Position numbers and translations under genes: made by a program. The notes under the pieces were generated by a model that was not told where the DNA came from, searched no databases, and saw only the letters and a list, made by a program, of their open reading frames with translations. 42,984 bases of DNA from a virus, in the IMG/VR virus record IMGVR_UViG_3300032820_001953, positions 1 through 42,984 of that record. One strand, 5' to 3'. This document shows positions 7,237 through 16,600 of the stretch, in pieces (the first letter of the stretch is position 1; the number at the start of each line of letters is the position of its first letter).

Positions 7237-7550
7237 AAAATCAACTTAACTTTTGGAATTGGGTGGGCAGAATTGCTCCTCTAGTTGCTCTTGTTATTGT
7301 TATTTTTCTAATTACATTTCAATTTAACACATTACTAGACTATACCATTGGTTTTATAAGCATTGCTTTCGCCTGTATTGCTTTTATATGGTGGTGGTGG
7401 GTAATTCAAACAATACATGATTTTTTAAAATTAAAAAATTATGCAAGTGGTAAATTTAAAGAAATTAAAAAAGAATTAGAAAGTATTAAAATAGATTTGC
7501 ATAAATCAAAATCTATTAGAAAAAAAGAACACAACAAACTTAAAAAATAA
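7206..7550 (+). CDS. Small membrane protein with two spans and a coiled tail
   Basis: Starting at ATG 7206 the product is 114 residues. Two adjacent transmembrane helices are visible (IAPLVALVIVIFLITFQF and IGFISIAFACIAFIWWWWVI). They are followed by a Lys/Glu-rich coiled-coil tail (FKEIKKELESIKIDLHKSKS). The frame is open further upstream to 7173, but only a non-ATG start is available there; ATG 7206 gives a 31-base overlap with the fibre gene. It could be a holin-like or superinfection-exclusion-like protein; a holin-like candidate also exists in the lysis cassette at 35.9 kb. Function unassigned. Confidence 0.55.
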   Translation: MEIFRKYRKLENQLNFWNWVGRIAPLVALVIVIFLITFQFNTLLDYTIGFISIAFACIAFIWWWWVIQTIHDFLKLKNYASGKFKEIKKELESIKIDLHKSKSIRKKEHNKLKK

Positions 7551-7552
7551 GT

Positions 7553-8011
7553 TTATGTGTTTAAAATTTCCTTAAGATATTCTTTATTCCAATAAGAATA
7601 GTAATCTGTTTTGCGTAAATTATCTCTTGCTTCTTCTAATTCTTTTCTTTTTTGACCTAATACAAAATTATATTTTCCATTATTTGTTTTTACTTTGTCT
7701 ATATACGTTTTTCTTTCTCGATGATCGGGCAAAAACACATAAGATGGATGTTCTTTATTAAGCAATTCACATAATTGATTTAATTGTGATATTGAAAAAT
7801 CATTATTAAACATAAAAATTGTAACATCTTTTTTAATATGTTTTTCTTCAACAAAACGAAAACAGTTTTCTAAAATACTTTCATCACAAATAACCAAATT
7901 CCATACTGCTTTTTTGGCATAAGGGCAGACAGAATGACCATTTAAACTTTCATTTACAACACCTAAATGTTGTATCCAATCCTCTATATGGCTGTAAATA
8001 CGTTGAGTCAT
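7553..8011 (-). CDS. Hypothetical protein on the reverse strand, next to sugar-enzyme genes
   Basis: A 152-residue soluble protein read on the - strand. I take the internal ATG at 8011 (MTQRIYSHIEDW) rather than the upstream in-frame start, which would overlap the divergent gene. Features are NGHSVCPYAKKAVWNLVIC near the N-terminus, ENCFRFVEEKH, and a later SYVFLPDHRERKTYID. No family is certain. It is convergent with the membrane-protein gene (2-base gap) and divergent from the MptE-like gene, with only 19 bases between starts. It is one of only two reverse-strand genes in the window. Confidence 0.6.
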   Translation of the reverse strand: MTQRIYSHIEDWIQHLGVVNESLNGHSVCPYAKKAVWNLVICDESILENCFRFVEEKHIKKDVTIFMFNNDFSISQLNQLCELLNKEHPSYVFLPDHRERKTYIDKVKTNNGKYNFVLGQKRKELEEARDNLRKTDYYSYWNKEYLKEILNT

Positions 8012-8030
8012 TATAATAACGATATTTAAT

Positions 8031-8615
8031 ATGGTAGTAATAGGAAACGGCGAAAGTAGAAAACTAATCAATCTAAGTGAAATTAAATCTGAAACGATTG
8101 GCTGTAATGCTATCTTTAGAGATTGTATAGTTGATCATTTGGTTTGTGTTGATCGAAGAACACTTAAAGAAGCAATTAATCACGAAAATACTAAACATAC
8201 AATGATATACACTAGGCCCGATTGGCTTAATATGTATACAAGTGTTTTTGAAGTACCAGAACTATTTTATGAAGGAAAAGAAAGACCCGATCAACCTATG
8301 CATTGGGGCAGTGGACAATTTGCTCTTTTAGTTGCAATTGACAATTGTAATAGTGAAAATATAGATATTATAGGATTTGACCTTTATGGAAATGACAATA
8401 AAATTAATAACATTTATAAAGGAACCAAAAGCTATGAAAATGATAATTCACACGCCGTAGATCCTCGTTATTGGATATATCAAAATAAAAAAATATTTGA
8501 GTATTTTTCTAAATTTACCTTCAATTACTACGTAAATAATAGTTTTAAAGTACCTGATAGTTGGACAGGTCTTAAAAATCTTAAAATTAAGGACATTAAA
8601 AAATATGAGTACTAG
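8031..8615 (+). CDS. MptE/DUF115-like Rossmann-fold protein
   Basis: A 194-residue protein opening with VIGNGESRKLINLSEI, like the GNGPS loop of the 6-hydroxymethylpterin-pyrophosphokinase-like (MptE/DUF115) fold. Further matches are ETIGCNAIFRDCIVDHLVCVD, then GSGQFALLVAI and DIIGFDLYG. In bacteria, relatives of this fold act in surface-sugar or flagellin glycosylation (Maf-type proteins). The next gene, a glycosyltransferase, overlaps it by 11 bases, which supports a shared role in modifying a sugar on the virion, the DNA or the host surface. The exact reaction is not deducible. Confidence 0.6.
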   Translation: MVVIGNGESRKLINLSEIKSETIGCNAIFRDCIVDHLVCVDRRTLKEAINHENTKHTMIYTRPDWLNMYTSVFEVPELFYEGKERPDQPMHWGSGQFALLVAIDNCNSENIDIIGFDLYGNDNKINNIYKGTKSYENDNSHAVDPRYWIYQNKKIFEYFSKFTFNYYVNNSFKVPDSWTGLKNLKIKDIKKYEY

Positions 8616-9321
8616 ATACGTTGTTTGTCTTAAACATGGATTTAAGTATGGCCCTGAATATGTAAACATTTTAGCTAAAATGGTTAAAAGAAACTGTACT
8701 CTTCCTTATGAATTTGTTTGTTATACTGAAAACACACATGGTATAGACAAAAATGGTATAACAATTTTACCATTACCTACTGCGTATCCAATGATTTCTG
8801 GATGGTGGTATAAACCTTTGTTATTCAATCCTTGGCAAAAACAATTAAATGGCACAATTCTTTATATTGATTTAGATGTAATTATATTTAGAAATATAGA
8901 TAAACTTTTTACATATAAAGAAGGATCTTTTTGTGTAATAAAAGATTTTAATAGATCCACCAATCCTGATTGGACTAGAATGAATTCTAGTGTAGTTAGA
9001 TGGCAACCAGGACAACAGTCTCAAGTATATACAGAATTTATAAAAGACCCAGGTCATACAGCACGAAGATTTCACGGAGATCAAGATTGGTTGTATGCTA
9101 ATGTAAAAAAAGATTTTGAATTTTGGCCTGATGAATGGATCCAAAGTTATAAATGGGAAATGAGAAATAGACCGCCTATGGTTAGACAGCCAAATGGTAT
9201 TAGGAATTTTAAATCACCCGGAGTTCCTATAATAAAAGAAAATACAAGTATTGCTGTTTTTCACGGTGACCCTAATCCTAAAGTATGTTGTGACCCATGG
9301 TGTAAAGAAAATTGGAAGTAA
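8605..9321 (+). CDS. Glycosyltransferase (GT-A fold, GT8-like)
   Basis: A 238-residue protein with a DxD metal-nucleotide-sugar motif in TILYIDLDVIIFRNIDKLF. It also has the acceptor-side signature RRFHGDQDWLYANV and a C-terminal SIAVFHGDPNPK. The start (RYVVCLKHGFKYGPEYVNIL) is the first Rossmann strand. These are features of GT-A enzymes that use nucleotide-sugars with Mn2+. No signal or membrane segment is present, so it acts in the cytoplasm. It overlaps the MptE-like gene. Donor and acceptor are unknown; candidates are phage DNA, virion proteins or host envelope sugars. Confidence 0.78.
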   Translation: MSTRYVVCLKHGFKYGPEYVNILAKMVKRNCTLPYEFVCYTENTHGIDKNGITILPLPTAYPMISGWWYKPLLFNPWQKQLNGTILYIDLDVIIFRNIDKLFTYKEGSFCVIKDFNRSTNPDWTRMNSSVVRWQPGQQSQVYTEFIKDPGHTARRFHGDQDWLYANVKKDFEFWPDEWIQSYKWEMRNRPPMVRQPNGIRNFKSPGVPIIKENTSIAVFHGDPNPKVCCDPWCKENWK

Positions 9322-9506
9322 TTAGTTTAAAAGAATTGTTTGAAGTAATACATTGGTGTAATACCATTTCAGAAACTACAGTATTACCAATGAATGTAGT
9401 AGAATATTGTTCTGCTGTTCACACATATACTCTTGGTGAACATTTTGACAATAATTTTGAAAATTTTAAAACCATGTATCAAACATATATAGGAAACCTA
9501 CAATGA
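9312..9506 (+). CDS. Small hypothetical protein (TTG start)
   Basis: A 64-residue frame with no ATG near its start. A TTG at 9312 overlaps the glycosyltransferase stop by 10 bases, the same coupling used by its neighbours. The first ATG (9390) would leave only about 38 residues. The product is acidic (TLGEHFDNNFENFKTMY), soluble and unrecognised. It ends 4 bases into the lipoprotein gene. The call rests on its snug fit between neighbours. Confidence 0.4.
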   Translation: MEVISLKELFEVIHWCNTISETTVLPMNVVEYCSAVHTYTLGEHFDNNFENFKTMYQTYIGNLQ

Positions 9507-9712
9507 TAATACGAAAATTGATACTCGTCATTTGTTTTTTTGTTCTTATAAGCAGTTGTGTTAGAGGAAATCATACGTTAACCTCAGTATGTTATAAAGA
9601 AAAATATCATACGTTACTATTAGATGGAGCAAGAACTGTTAAAAGAATAGTTGATGATGAATGCTATAAAAAGGAAGAAGTCCTACGTTGGAAGTGGCAT
9701 AAACAATTTTAA
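9503..9712 (+). CDS. Small lipoprotein
   Basis: A 69-residue protein with a type II signal peptide: MIIRK, hydrophobic LILVICFFVL and a lipobox ISSC, so the mature protein would start at Cys19 and carry a lipid anchor. The remainder (SVCYKEKYHTLLLDGARTVKRI ..., last residues WKWHKQF) is short, with two further cysteines. Phage lipoproteins of this size often act in superinfection exclusion or as outer spanins. This one has no inner-spanin partner next to it, so exclusion is the better guess. Confidence 0.6.
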   Translation: MIIRKLILVICFFVLISSCVRGNHTLTSVCYKEKYHTLLLDGARTVKRIVDDECYKKEEVLRWKWHKQF

Positions 9713-9729
9713 TAATACCAAAATAGTTC

Positions 9730-9758
9730 TTGATTATTAATTTAAAATATTATATAAT
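9730..9758 (+). promoter_or_regulatory. Sigma-70 promoter, predicted leaderless
   Basis: TTGATT at 9730-9735, a 17-base spacer, and a perfect TATAAT at 9753-9758. The next ATG begins at 9766, 7 bases after the -10 box, which is where transcription should start. No ribosome site lies between. It lets the small membrane-protein gene be expressed separately from the genes before it. Confidence 0.75.
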
Positions 9759-9765
9759 CATTGAA

Positions 9766-9966
9766 ATGATAGACACATATATTACCAAAATTAAAAATTG
9801 GATAGGCCATAGGCTAAAAGAAAGAACTACTGCTGATGGTATAGTTCTTATCGTAGCAGGTATTGTTTACTTAATTTTTAAACCTATAGCAAGTTTAGTG
9901 GCTTATGCCGCTATTTTCTATGGTGGTTGGACAATTTATAAAAAAGAAAATAAATCCGACAATTAA
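9766..9966 (+). CDS. Small membrane protein, leaderless
   Basis: From ATG 9766 the product is 66 residues: a charged amphipathic N-terminus (MIDTYITKIKNWIGHRLKER) and two short hydrophobic segments (GIVLIVAGIVYLIF and SLVAYAAIFYGGWTIY). A longer frame begins at a TTG at 9730, but that codon is part of the -35 box. It is expressed from a near-consensus host-type promoter and so is probably early. Its end overlaps the end of the convergent zinc-ribbon gene by 4 bases. The role is unknown; a membrane-targeting host-takeover protein is possible. Confidence 0.6.
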   Translation: MIDTYITKIKNWIGHRLKERTTADGIVLIVAGIVYLIFKPIASLVAYAAIFYGGWTIYKKENKSDN

Positions 9967-10250
9967 AAATCACTTACTCGCTTTGTACTAGATACAGGCA
10001 TATCTAAGAGTTTTCTTTGTTTAACACCTTGTTGTTGAGCAAACTTTTTAGGATCACATTTAGCACATACGTGCTTATAAAAATCTGTTAATCTCTTTAC
10101 TTCAATACTACCTCTAGGTCTGATAAATTTTTCAGAGCAAGAATCACATTTAAAAATGTAAAGGGTTTGTACCCTTTTACATTTGTGTTTTTTACCTAAT
10201 TTGCTGGTCCTTTCAGACCAAGTAGTTTTTTTCTCTTCACCAATAAACAT
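9963..10250 (-). CDS. Zinc-ribbon protein on the reverse strand
   Basis: This 95-residue basic protein is on the - strand. It has two CxxC pairs, FKCDSCSEKF and HVCAKCDPKK, which should bind one zinc. The N-terminus (WSERTSKLGKKHKCKR) is Lys/Arg-rich. I recognise this layout from small proteins of marine T4-like phages; some resemble the zinc part of HNH-type or NinG-like proteins, but no HNH catalytic motif is present here. It probably binds nucleic acid. Only a weak late-like box (TGTAAATA, 7 bases from the ATG) precedes it on its strand. Confidence 0.65.
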   Translation of the reverse strand: MFIGEEKKTTWSERTSKLGKKHKCKRVQTLYIFKCDSCSEKFIRPRGSIEVKRLTDFYKHVCAKCDPKKFAQQQGVKQRKLLDMPVSSTKRVSDF

Positions 10251-10284
10251 ATAATTTTATTTACATTAGGATTAATGGATTTAC

Positions 10285-10292
10285 CATAAATA
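10285..10292 (+). promoter_or_regulatory. T4-type late promoter (CATAAATA)
   Basis: CATAAATA lies 22 bases before the ATG of the Fe-S carrier gene. The predicted start near 10298 gives a short leader of about 17 bases containing AGGAAA. It would drive the Fe-S carrier and the long fibre gene that overlaps it. Confidence 0.6.
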
Positions 10293-10314
10293 GTGTTAAC
10301 AGGAAACATTAAAG

Positions 10315-10671
10315 ATGGCGATATTAACACTTACAGACTCGGCAAAGCAAAAAATTAAAGAACTTTGTACAGAAAATAGCAAATATGCTGTGAGATTAGG
10401 AATTAAAGGCGGCGGATGTGCTGGTTTTTCCTATGATTGGGGATTTGCAAATCAAGACCAAATAGAAACAAATGATGAATTAATTCAAGTAGATGGTGGA
10501 AATCTATTAATAGATTCTGGTAGTATAATGTTTCTACTTGGTTCAGAATTAAGCTACGTAAAAGAAGTATTTGGTTCACAATTTAATATTACAAGTCCTA
10601 AAGTAAAATCGTCATGTGGTTGTGGAGAAAGTGTAACTTTTGATATGGATAAGGTAACTGTAGATGTCTAA
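10315..10671 (+). CDS. A-type iron-sulfur cluster carrier (IscA/ErpA/HesB family)
   Basis: A 118-residue protein, the normal family length, with the three conserved cysteines: Cys35 in KGGGCAGFSYDW and Cys101 / Cys103 in SSCGCGESV. A-type carriers hold a [2Fe-2S] or [4Fe-4S] cluster, usually between subunits, and hand it to target apo-proteins. Such genes occur in marine T4-like phages. Here it sits under a late promoter and overlaps the giant fibre gene by 8 bases, so it is made together with virion proteins. That timing suggests a cluster needed for a late or structural protein, though simple co-transcription cannot be excluded. Confidence 0.9.
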   Translation: MAILTLTDSAKQKIKELCTENSKYAVRLGIKGGGCAGFSYDWGFANQDQIETNDELIQVDGGNLLIDSGSIMFLLGSELSYVKEVFGSQFNITSPKVKSSCGCGESVTFDMDKVTVDV

Positions 10672-13600
10672 ACAGATTATTAATATAGGTATAGAAGGTA
10701 ATGACGGTACGGGTGATGCGATAAGAGACGCATTTCGTAAAGCCAATGAAAACTTCACAGAATTATATGCAGTATTTGGTCAAGGTGGTCAAATTACTTT
10801 TTCTGCATTAAGTGATACACCTGCCTCACTAGGTTCTAAAAAAATCCCAATATCTAACGATGCCGGTAACGCCATCGAAATGAGAACAATAACAGGTGGC
10901 ACAGGAATAGCTGTTGACTTAACAACAAATTCCGATGCTATTATTTTAAACAGTACAGGAACCACAGTTGATTCTGACGCTACACCAGGATTAGGCGGTC
11001 CACTTAATGGTAATACTTTTCCTATAGGAAATATATCCATTACTGATCAAGCAGTAATAGATTACAATACAGCCCACGGGGCAAATATATCTATAGATGA
11101 TCTTGTAATTAATAAAAAATATGCAGATCAAAGATATTTAAAAGTTTCAGGAGGTCCTAGTGGAGCATCAGGACAACTTAGAGTTAGAAATGAACCTACA
11201 GACGGTTCAGAATATACATTAACAATAACTGCTTTTAATAATGGTGACCCTACAATAACTAATCACGGATTTGACGCAGGTTCAAATGGTTTAGCTTTCA
11301 TTTATAATTCTACGGCAACTGATGCAGTAAATTTAGTATCAGAGTCTATTTACTACATTAGATACATTGATGTTAATACTTTATCTCTTCACGCCAGTGT
11401 AGCAGAAGCTACAAATGATGATGACAGTACAAGAGTTAAAATTTCTGCTAGTGGTGGTTCAGGAACTCAAACACTTGCTGATAATGAATACGATAGTACG
11501 TTAACAGGTAATTGGTTAAGTTCAGAAGCTCTTCCTAGAAAAGCTATAGTTCGAAGACAAGGCGATACTATGGAAGGAATACTTAATTTATTTGACCATC
11601 CAGGAGCAATGGCTGGATTAGGAAGAACATATCCAGATGCTTACGCAAATATAGTTGCAAATAGAGAATTTTTAGCAGACGAAGTAATGGCTTGGTTTGA
11701 TACTGCTTATCCAAATGCTCACAATCAACTTTTTAGTGTATCAGCCGCAACATACTCTCCTGCATCAGGAGTAATGGAATTAACTGTTGGGTCACACACT
11801 TTACAAGCTGGTACTACTATTAAGATTGACGCAAATAGTTTAACATTTACTTGTGCTTTAGATAGTCATGCAACAAATCATACCTATCCAAGAGCAACTG
11901 GATCATCTGCACCAGGCGGATATGATCCTGTTTACAATACAGCAATTGCAATTACTGGAGTAACAGCAACAACAATTACTGTAAATGTTGGTATATCAAG
12001 TGATACGTCAGCACATACATTTGTAAGTGCTACTTCTAATTGTATATCTACTGAACGTCATGAAAAATGTGAACGTGATACAAAATTTAATATTGATGCA
12101 ATTGCACATGACGTAAAACATGGAGGTAATGCAGAAATAATTAGAGTATCAAAATATTATTGGGAAGGTGCATCATCACAACTTGCCGCTGGCGAAATAA
12201 ATTATGCTATTCTAATTAATAATAAATTAAGAGATTTTATTAATACTAATATTATACCTAATGTTGCACTTTCTACAAATCAAAATCCAGTAGTTACTAC
12301 ACAAACTACTACAACTAAAAATGGAGAAGCAGGAGCTGATACAAAAGTAACTTCGTTAGTTGCAACTATTAATAATATTACTGAAAACGGTTTAGATGTC
12401 ATACCAACACCAACACCTGCAGTAGATGTCGGTGATTTACAGGCGGCAACAAAAAAATATGTTGATTCAGCAGTTACACATTCAGCAACTAATTTATTTG
12501 TAAACACCAAAGGTGACGATTCAATGGAAGGGATACCTCAAGATAAATGGGGTAGAACTTTAGGTACTGCTTATGCTACAATAGGTGCCGCGGCGGCTAG
12601 AGCAGAAGAAATAATGAATACTACTCCTTTTGAACCAGGTCCTTGGAGACAAGTTATTACATATAATAATGGTGCTAATGATTCTACAATAACATCTTCC
12701 GGTGTTGACAATAGTAGCGGTTATGGTGATGTAAAATTATTAATTGATGCTAATAGACAATTTATAATTGAAGAAGCAGTTGCAAGTACAGAGGCATCAT
12801 ATCCTACTCACGTAAATTTTGGAACTTTATGTAGAAGAGATTTAGGTTATGCTCTTGATGGATTAATTATAGATATAATAAATGGATTAAATGCTAATTA
12901 CCAAGCAATTTTAGTAGGGCAAAGATTTTATAACAGTAATAGTGGATTGTATGCAATTACTACACAAAAAGATCAAACATTACACGCAATAGGTTATGCT
13001 AAACAACTTGTAAATTATATTTTAACTAATACATCACCAGGTAGTTTATTCCAAACAGATTATACTCAAACAATTAATAATTCTTGGACTGTAGATGCTA
13101 ATGGATTAGCTTCTGCTCAAGCAAAATTTACAATTATAGAAAATATTGTTACTAATGGTTTAAGTGTTTCTCCTGCTCTTGTTGATGGTAGTACTTGGGA
13201 AATTAAACTTGACAATGGTGGCACAGGTAACGTAGATCCTAATCCAACTAATAGTCCAGATTTAATTGCTGGAAAAATGGTTAGAGGTTTAACTACTCAC
13301 GCAACAGGAAAAGTAGTTTCTGTAACACAAGGAGCTTCTGTAGATACAGTCCTAGTTGATTTATTAGAACCAAAAACATTTGCAATAGGTGAAAAAGTAG
13401 AATTTGCTCAACCAATAAGAGAGAAACATATAGCTATAAAAGTTGAATCAGGCGTATATTACGAAGACCTTCCAATCAAATTACCTGATAACGTTTCTCT
13501 TCAAGGTGATGAAATGAGAAGAAGTATTATTAGACCTCGTGACAGAATTTCTCAATCTCCTTGGGTAAGAATGTATTTTTATAGAGATTTAACATTTGAT

Positions 13601-16600
13601 GGTTTAACAATTGCTACACAAAATTATGGTTATCACTATTTGTCAGATGCAAATGACAACGCCAGTACTCCTAAAAATAATAAAGAATTAGATATTCTTT
13701 TATTAAACAACTCAAGTATTATAAAAAATATAACATTCCAAGGACATGGAGGCTTTGCACAGGTATTAGATCCTGAAGGAGCAATTCTTACTAAATCTCC
13801 TTATACGTTTGACGCCGCTTGTTATTCTCAATCTATAAATGCTAAAGCATTTAGAGGTGGAATGTATATTGATGCATTCGCAGGTAATTTACCTACAAAA
13901 GTAACTAATGTTGTTAGTCCTTTTATTTTAGACGTAACAAGTGATGCAGGAACAGGTTTAAGAATTAGAAAACCAATGACACCTTGTCCTTTTTATATTG
14001 ATGGTGATAGATATCAAATTAATGCAATAAAAAATTATGATCAAGCAAACGGTACAGCTCAATTACTTCTTGACTCTACATCCAATAGTGGTAATGGTTG
14101 GACTGGTGCATATTCTCCACCTTATTCTATTAATGTTCAAACAGCAGGTAATAAATCAGCTTTAGGTCACGCATTTACTCAAATAAATGATTTAGGTTAT
14201 GGTATAGTTGTTACTAATAGTGGATTATCAGAATTAGTATCTTGTTTTACATATTTCTGTCAAACAGGTATGTATGCAAATCAAGGTGGAAAAATAAGAT
14301 CTTTAAATAGTTCTTGTTGTCATGGAACATACGGACTTGTTTCATCAGGCAGTGACCCTAACGAATCTGTTGATCCTATAACATTAACAAGTGACATGGT
14401 TCAAACAGCACTAGCCCGAGATGATGGTGCTAGTCTAACAAATCCTAGTGGAGCATTATCAATTTATGTTTTTGATTTAGATTATGTTGTTACTAATAAT
14501 TCTGAAGTAGAAGTAGATCACGGTGGAGTAACAGGTGTTATAAGATATGAAGTTACAACTATTGAAACAACTACGGAAACTGCTCCGGCAAGTACTAGAG
14601 ATTCAGCAATCTATAAAATTAATTTAGGAACAAGTGGTAAAAACGAAACATCTACAACAGGATTAAAACAAGCTATTGCAGATGATCAAACAATAACGAT
14701 TAGAGCAAATTCTCAATTTGTATTTGGTGCTGTAGATGATCCGTCCCCAACAAAACCTACTACTGCTATAGTTTTTGATGAAACTCCTACAGTAACATAT
14801 AGAAGTATTTCTTATTCAACATCTAACCCAGTTGGTGTTGCCTTACCAGCCAATAGTGCCTTAATTGCTTTTGATGATGTTTATGACTATATTAAAGTAG
14901 TTGTAAATGATGCAGAAGCTCAAAATAGCACTCACGCAGGTGCAGGAACAACAATGGGACATACAGTAGGTGATGTTGTAATTGCAATTGATAAAGTTGC
15001 AGAATCAGTAGATATTGCAAGATTAAACAATGGCGATATGACATTTGGTTGGGATGGTAAAACTCACAAAATTACAAGTTATACAGATAGAACAACATAT
15101 GCCACAATAGAAATTACAGATGTATCAAATATTAATCCTACTCCAATAGGTACAGGAATTCATAGTCCTATGTCAGGATATACTGGAAGTTCTGGTGCTC
15201 CTACATTAAGAGTTGGCTTGTCATCTACTGAACCAGCTACAATTACTGTATTTGTTTCTACACTAAGAGCATCAAATCATGATTTCTTAGATATAGGAAC
15301 TGGTGGTTGGAATAGTACTAACTTTCCTAATGTAATTTATGGAGCTCCAACAACAGCTCCAGCTCAAGCTAATGAAACTTTAGAATTAGATAAAGGAAGA
15401 ATTTACTATGTTAGTACTGATCAAGATGGTTTCTTTAGAGTAGGAAAATATTTTACAGTTGATCAAGCCACAGGAACAGTTTCTTTTGCGGCGGCAATTG
15501 CAATTAGTAATCTTGATGGTATAGGATTTAAAAGAGGTGTTGTTGTAGCAGAATTTAGTACAGACGGCTCAATGATTGACAATTCTACTGATACTGTACC
15601 AACAGAATCAGCTGTTAGACAATATGTTAATAGAAGATTAGGTTTTGACCATGCAAATACTTTAGTAGGTAATCCAATTGGTGCAGGTGCAGTTGCTAGA
15701 GATGGTTCTGCTCCATTTACAGCAAACGTAGGTGCAGGCGGACATAAATTAATTGACTTATCAGATCCTTCAGCAGATCAAGATGCCGCTACAAAAAGTT
15801 ATACAGATAGCATCATATATGAAACAGATCAAATTGAAGATATAAGAAATATTAATATTTCTAGTTTAGCTTCAGGTCACCTTTTAGTATTCAATGGAGC
15901 ATATAGATTATTTTCTAATCCAGCATCAGGTGGAAATTTTGCGGCAAGTGATGTAATCACTGGTTCTGTTACAGGTGCAACAGGAACAATAACAGAAGTT
16001 GAAGTTCTTGTATTACCTGGAGGCGTTAATGCTACTAGAATTACTTTTAATTGGACTTCTAGCCCAACAGCTTTCACAACAGCAGATATAATTGACACAG
16101 GTGGTGGAGTTACAGCTCAAGTTATTGATGCTCCTATGAATGAAGTAGCCAATGCTGTAATGTCTGCATCTAGTGATGTTAGTATAACTGCAACTAGAGG
16201 AGCAAATGATACTGAAATAGATTTCCAAATAGAATCAGATGTTATTGTAAATGCAGATGTTAAATCCGACGCCAACATATCACAAAGTAAATTAAACTTA
16301 AATGCGGCAACTACAAGAGCAAATGCTTCAGGAATTAGTCAAGCAGACTTAGGTGTTGCAAGTTTTGATAGTAGCACTTTTACTATTACTGATGGTTGGG
16401 TTGAAATTACTCCTAGTTCACTTACATTTAGTGACTTACCTAATTTAGCTCAAAATGAAGCATATGCTAGAACAGCCGTTGGTTCAGGTTCAGCAAGTGC
16501 AATTAGTTTTGATGATATAATTAGTGGAGGTGGTGCAGTTATTGATTCTGACTTTGTTACAGAAGTAGGACAAGCAGATGATCCTGGAGAAGCACTTATA

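Noticed and set aside
8003-8033. Sigma-70 promoter between the divergent genes (TATAAT at 8012-8017)
   Set aside because: No -35 box at an acceptable distance. A late-like ATTAAATA on the reverse strand is also a poor match. Promoters here are unresolved.
9963-10250. HNH homing endonuclease
   Set aside because: Only the two CxxC zinc pairs are present; the His-Asn-His catalytic motif is missing.
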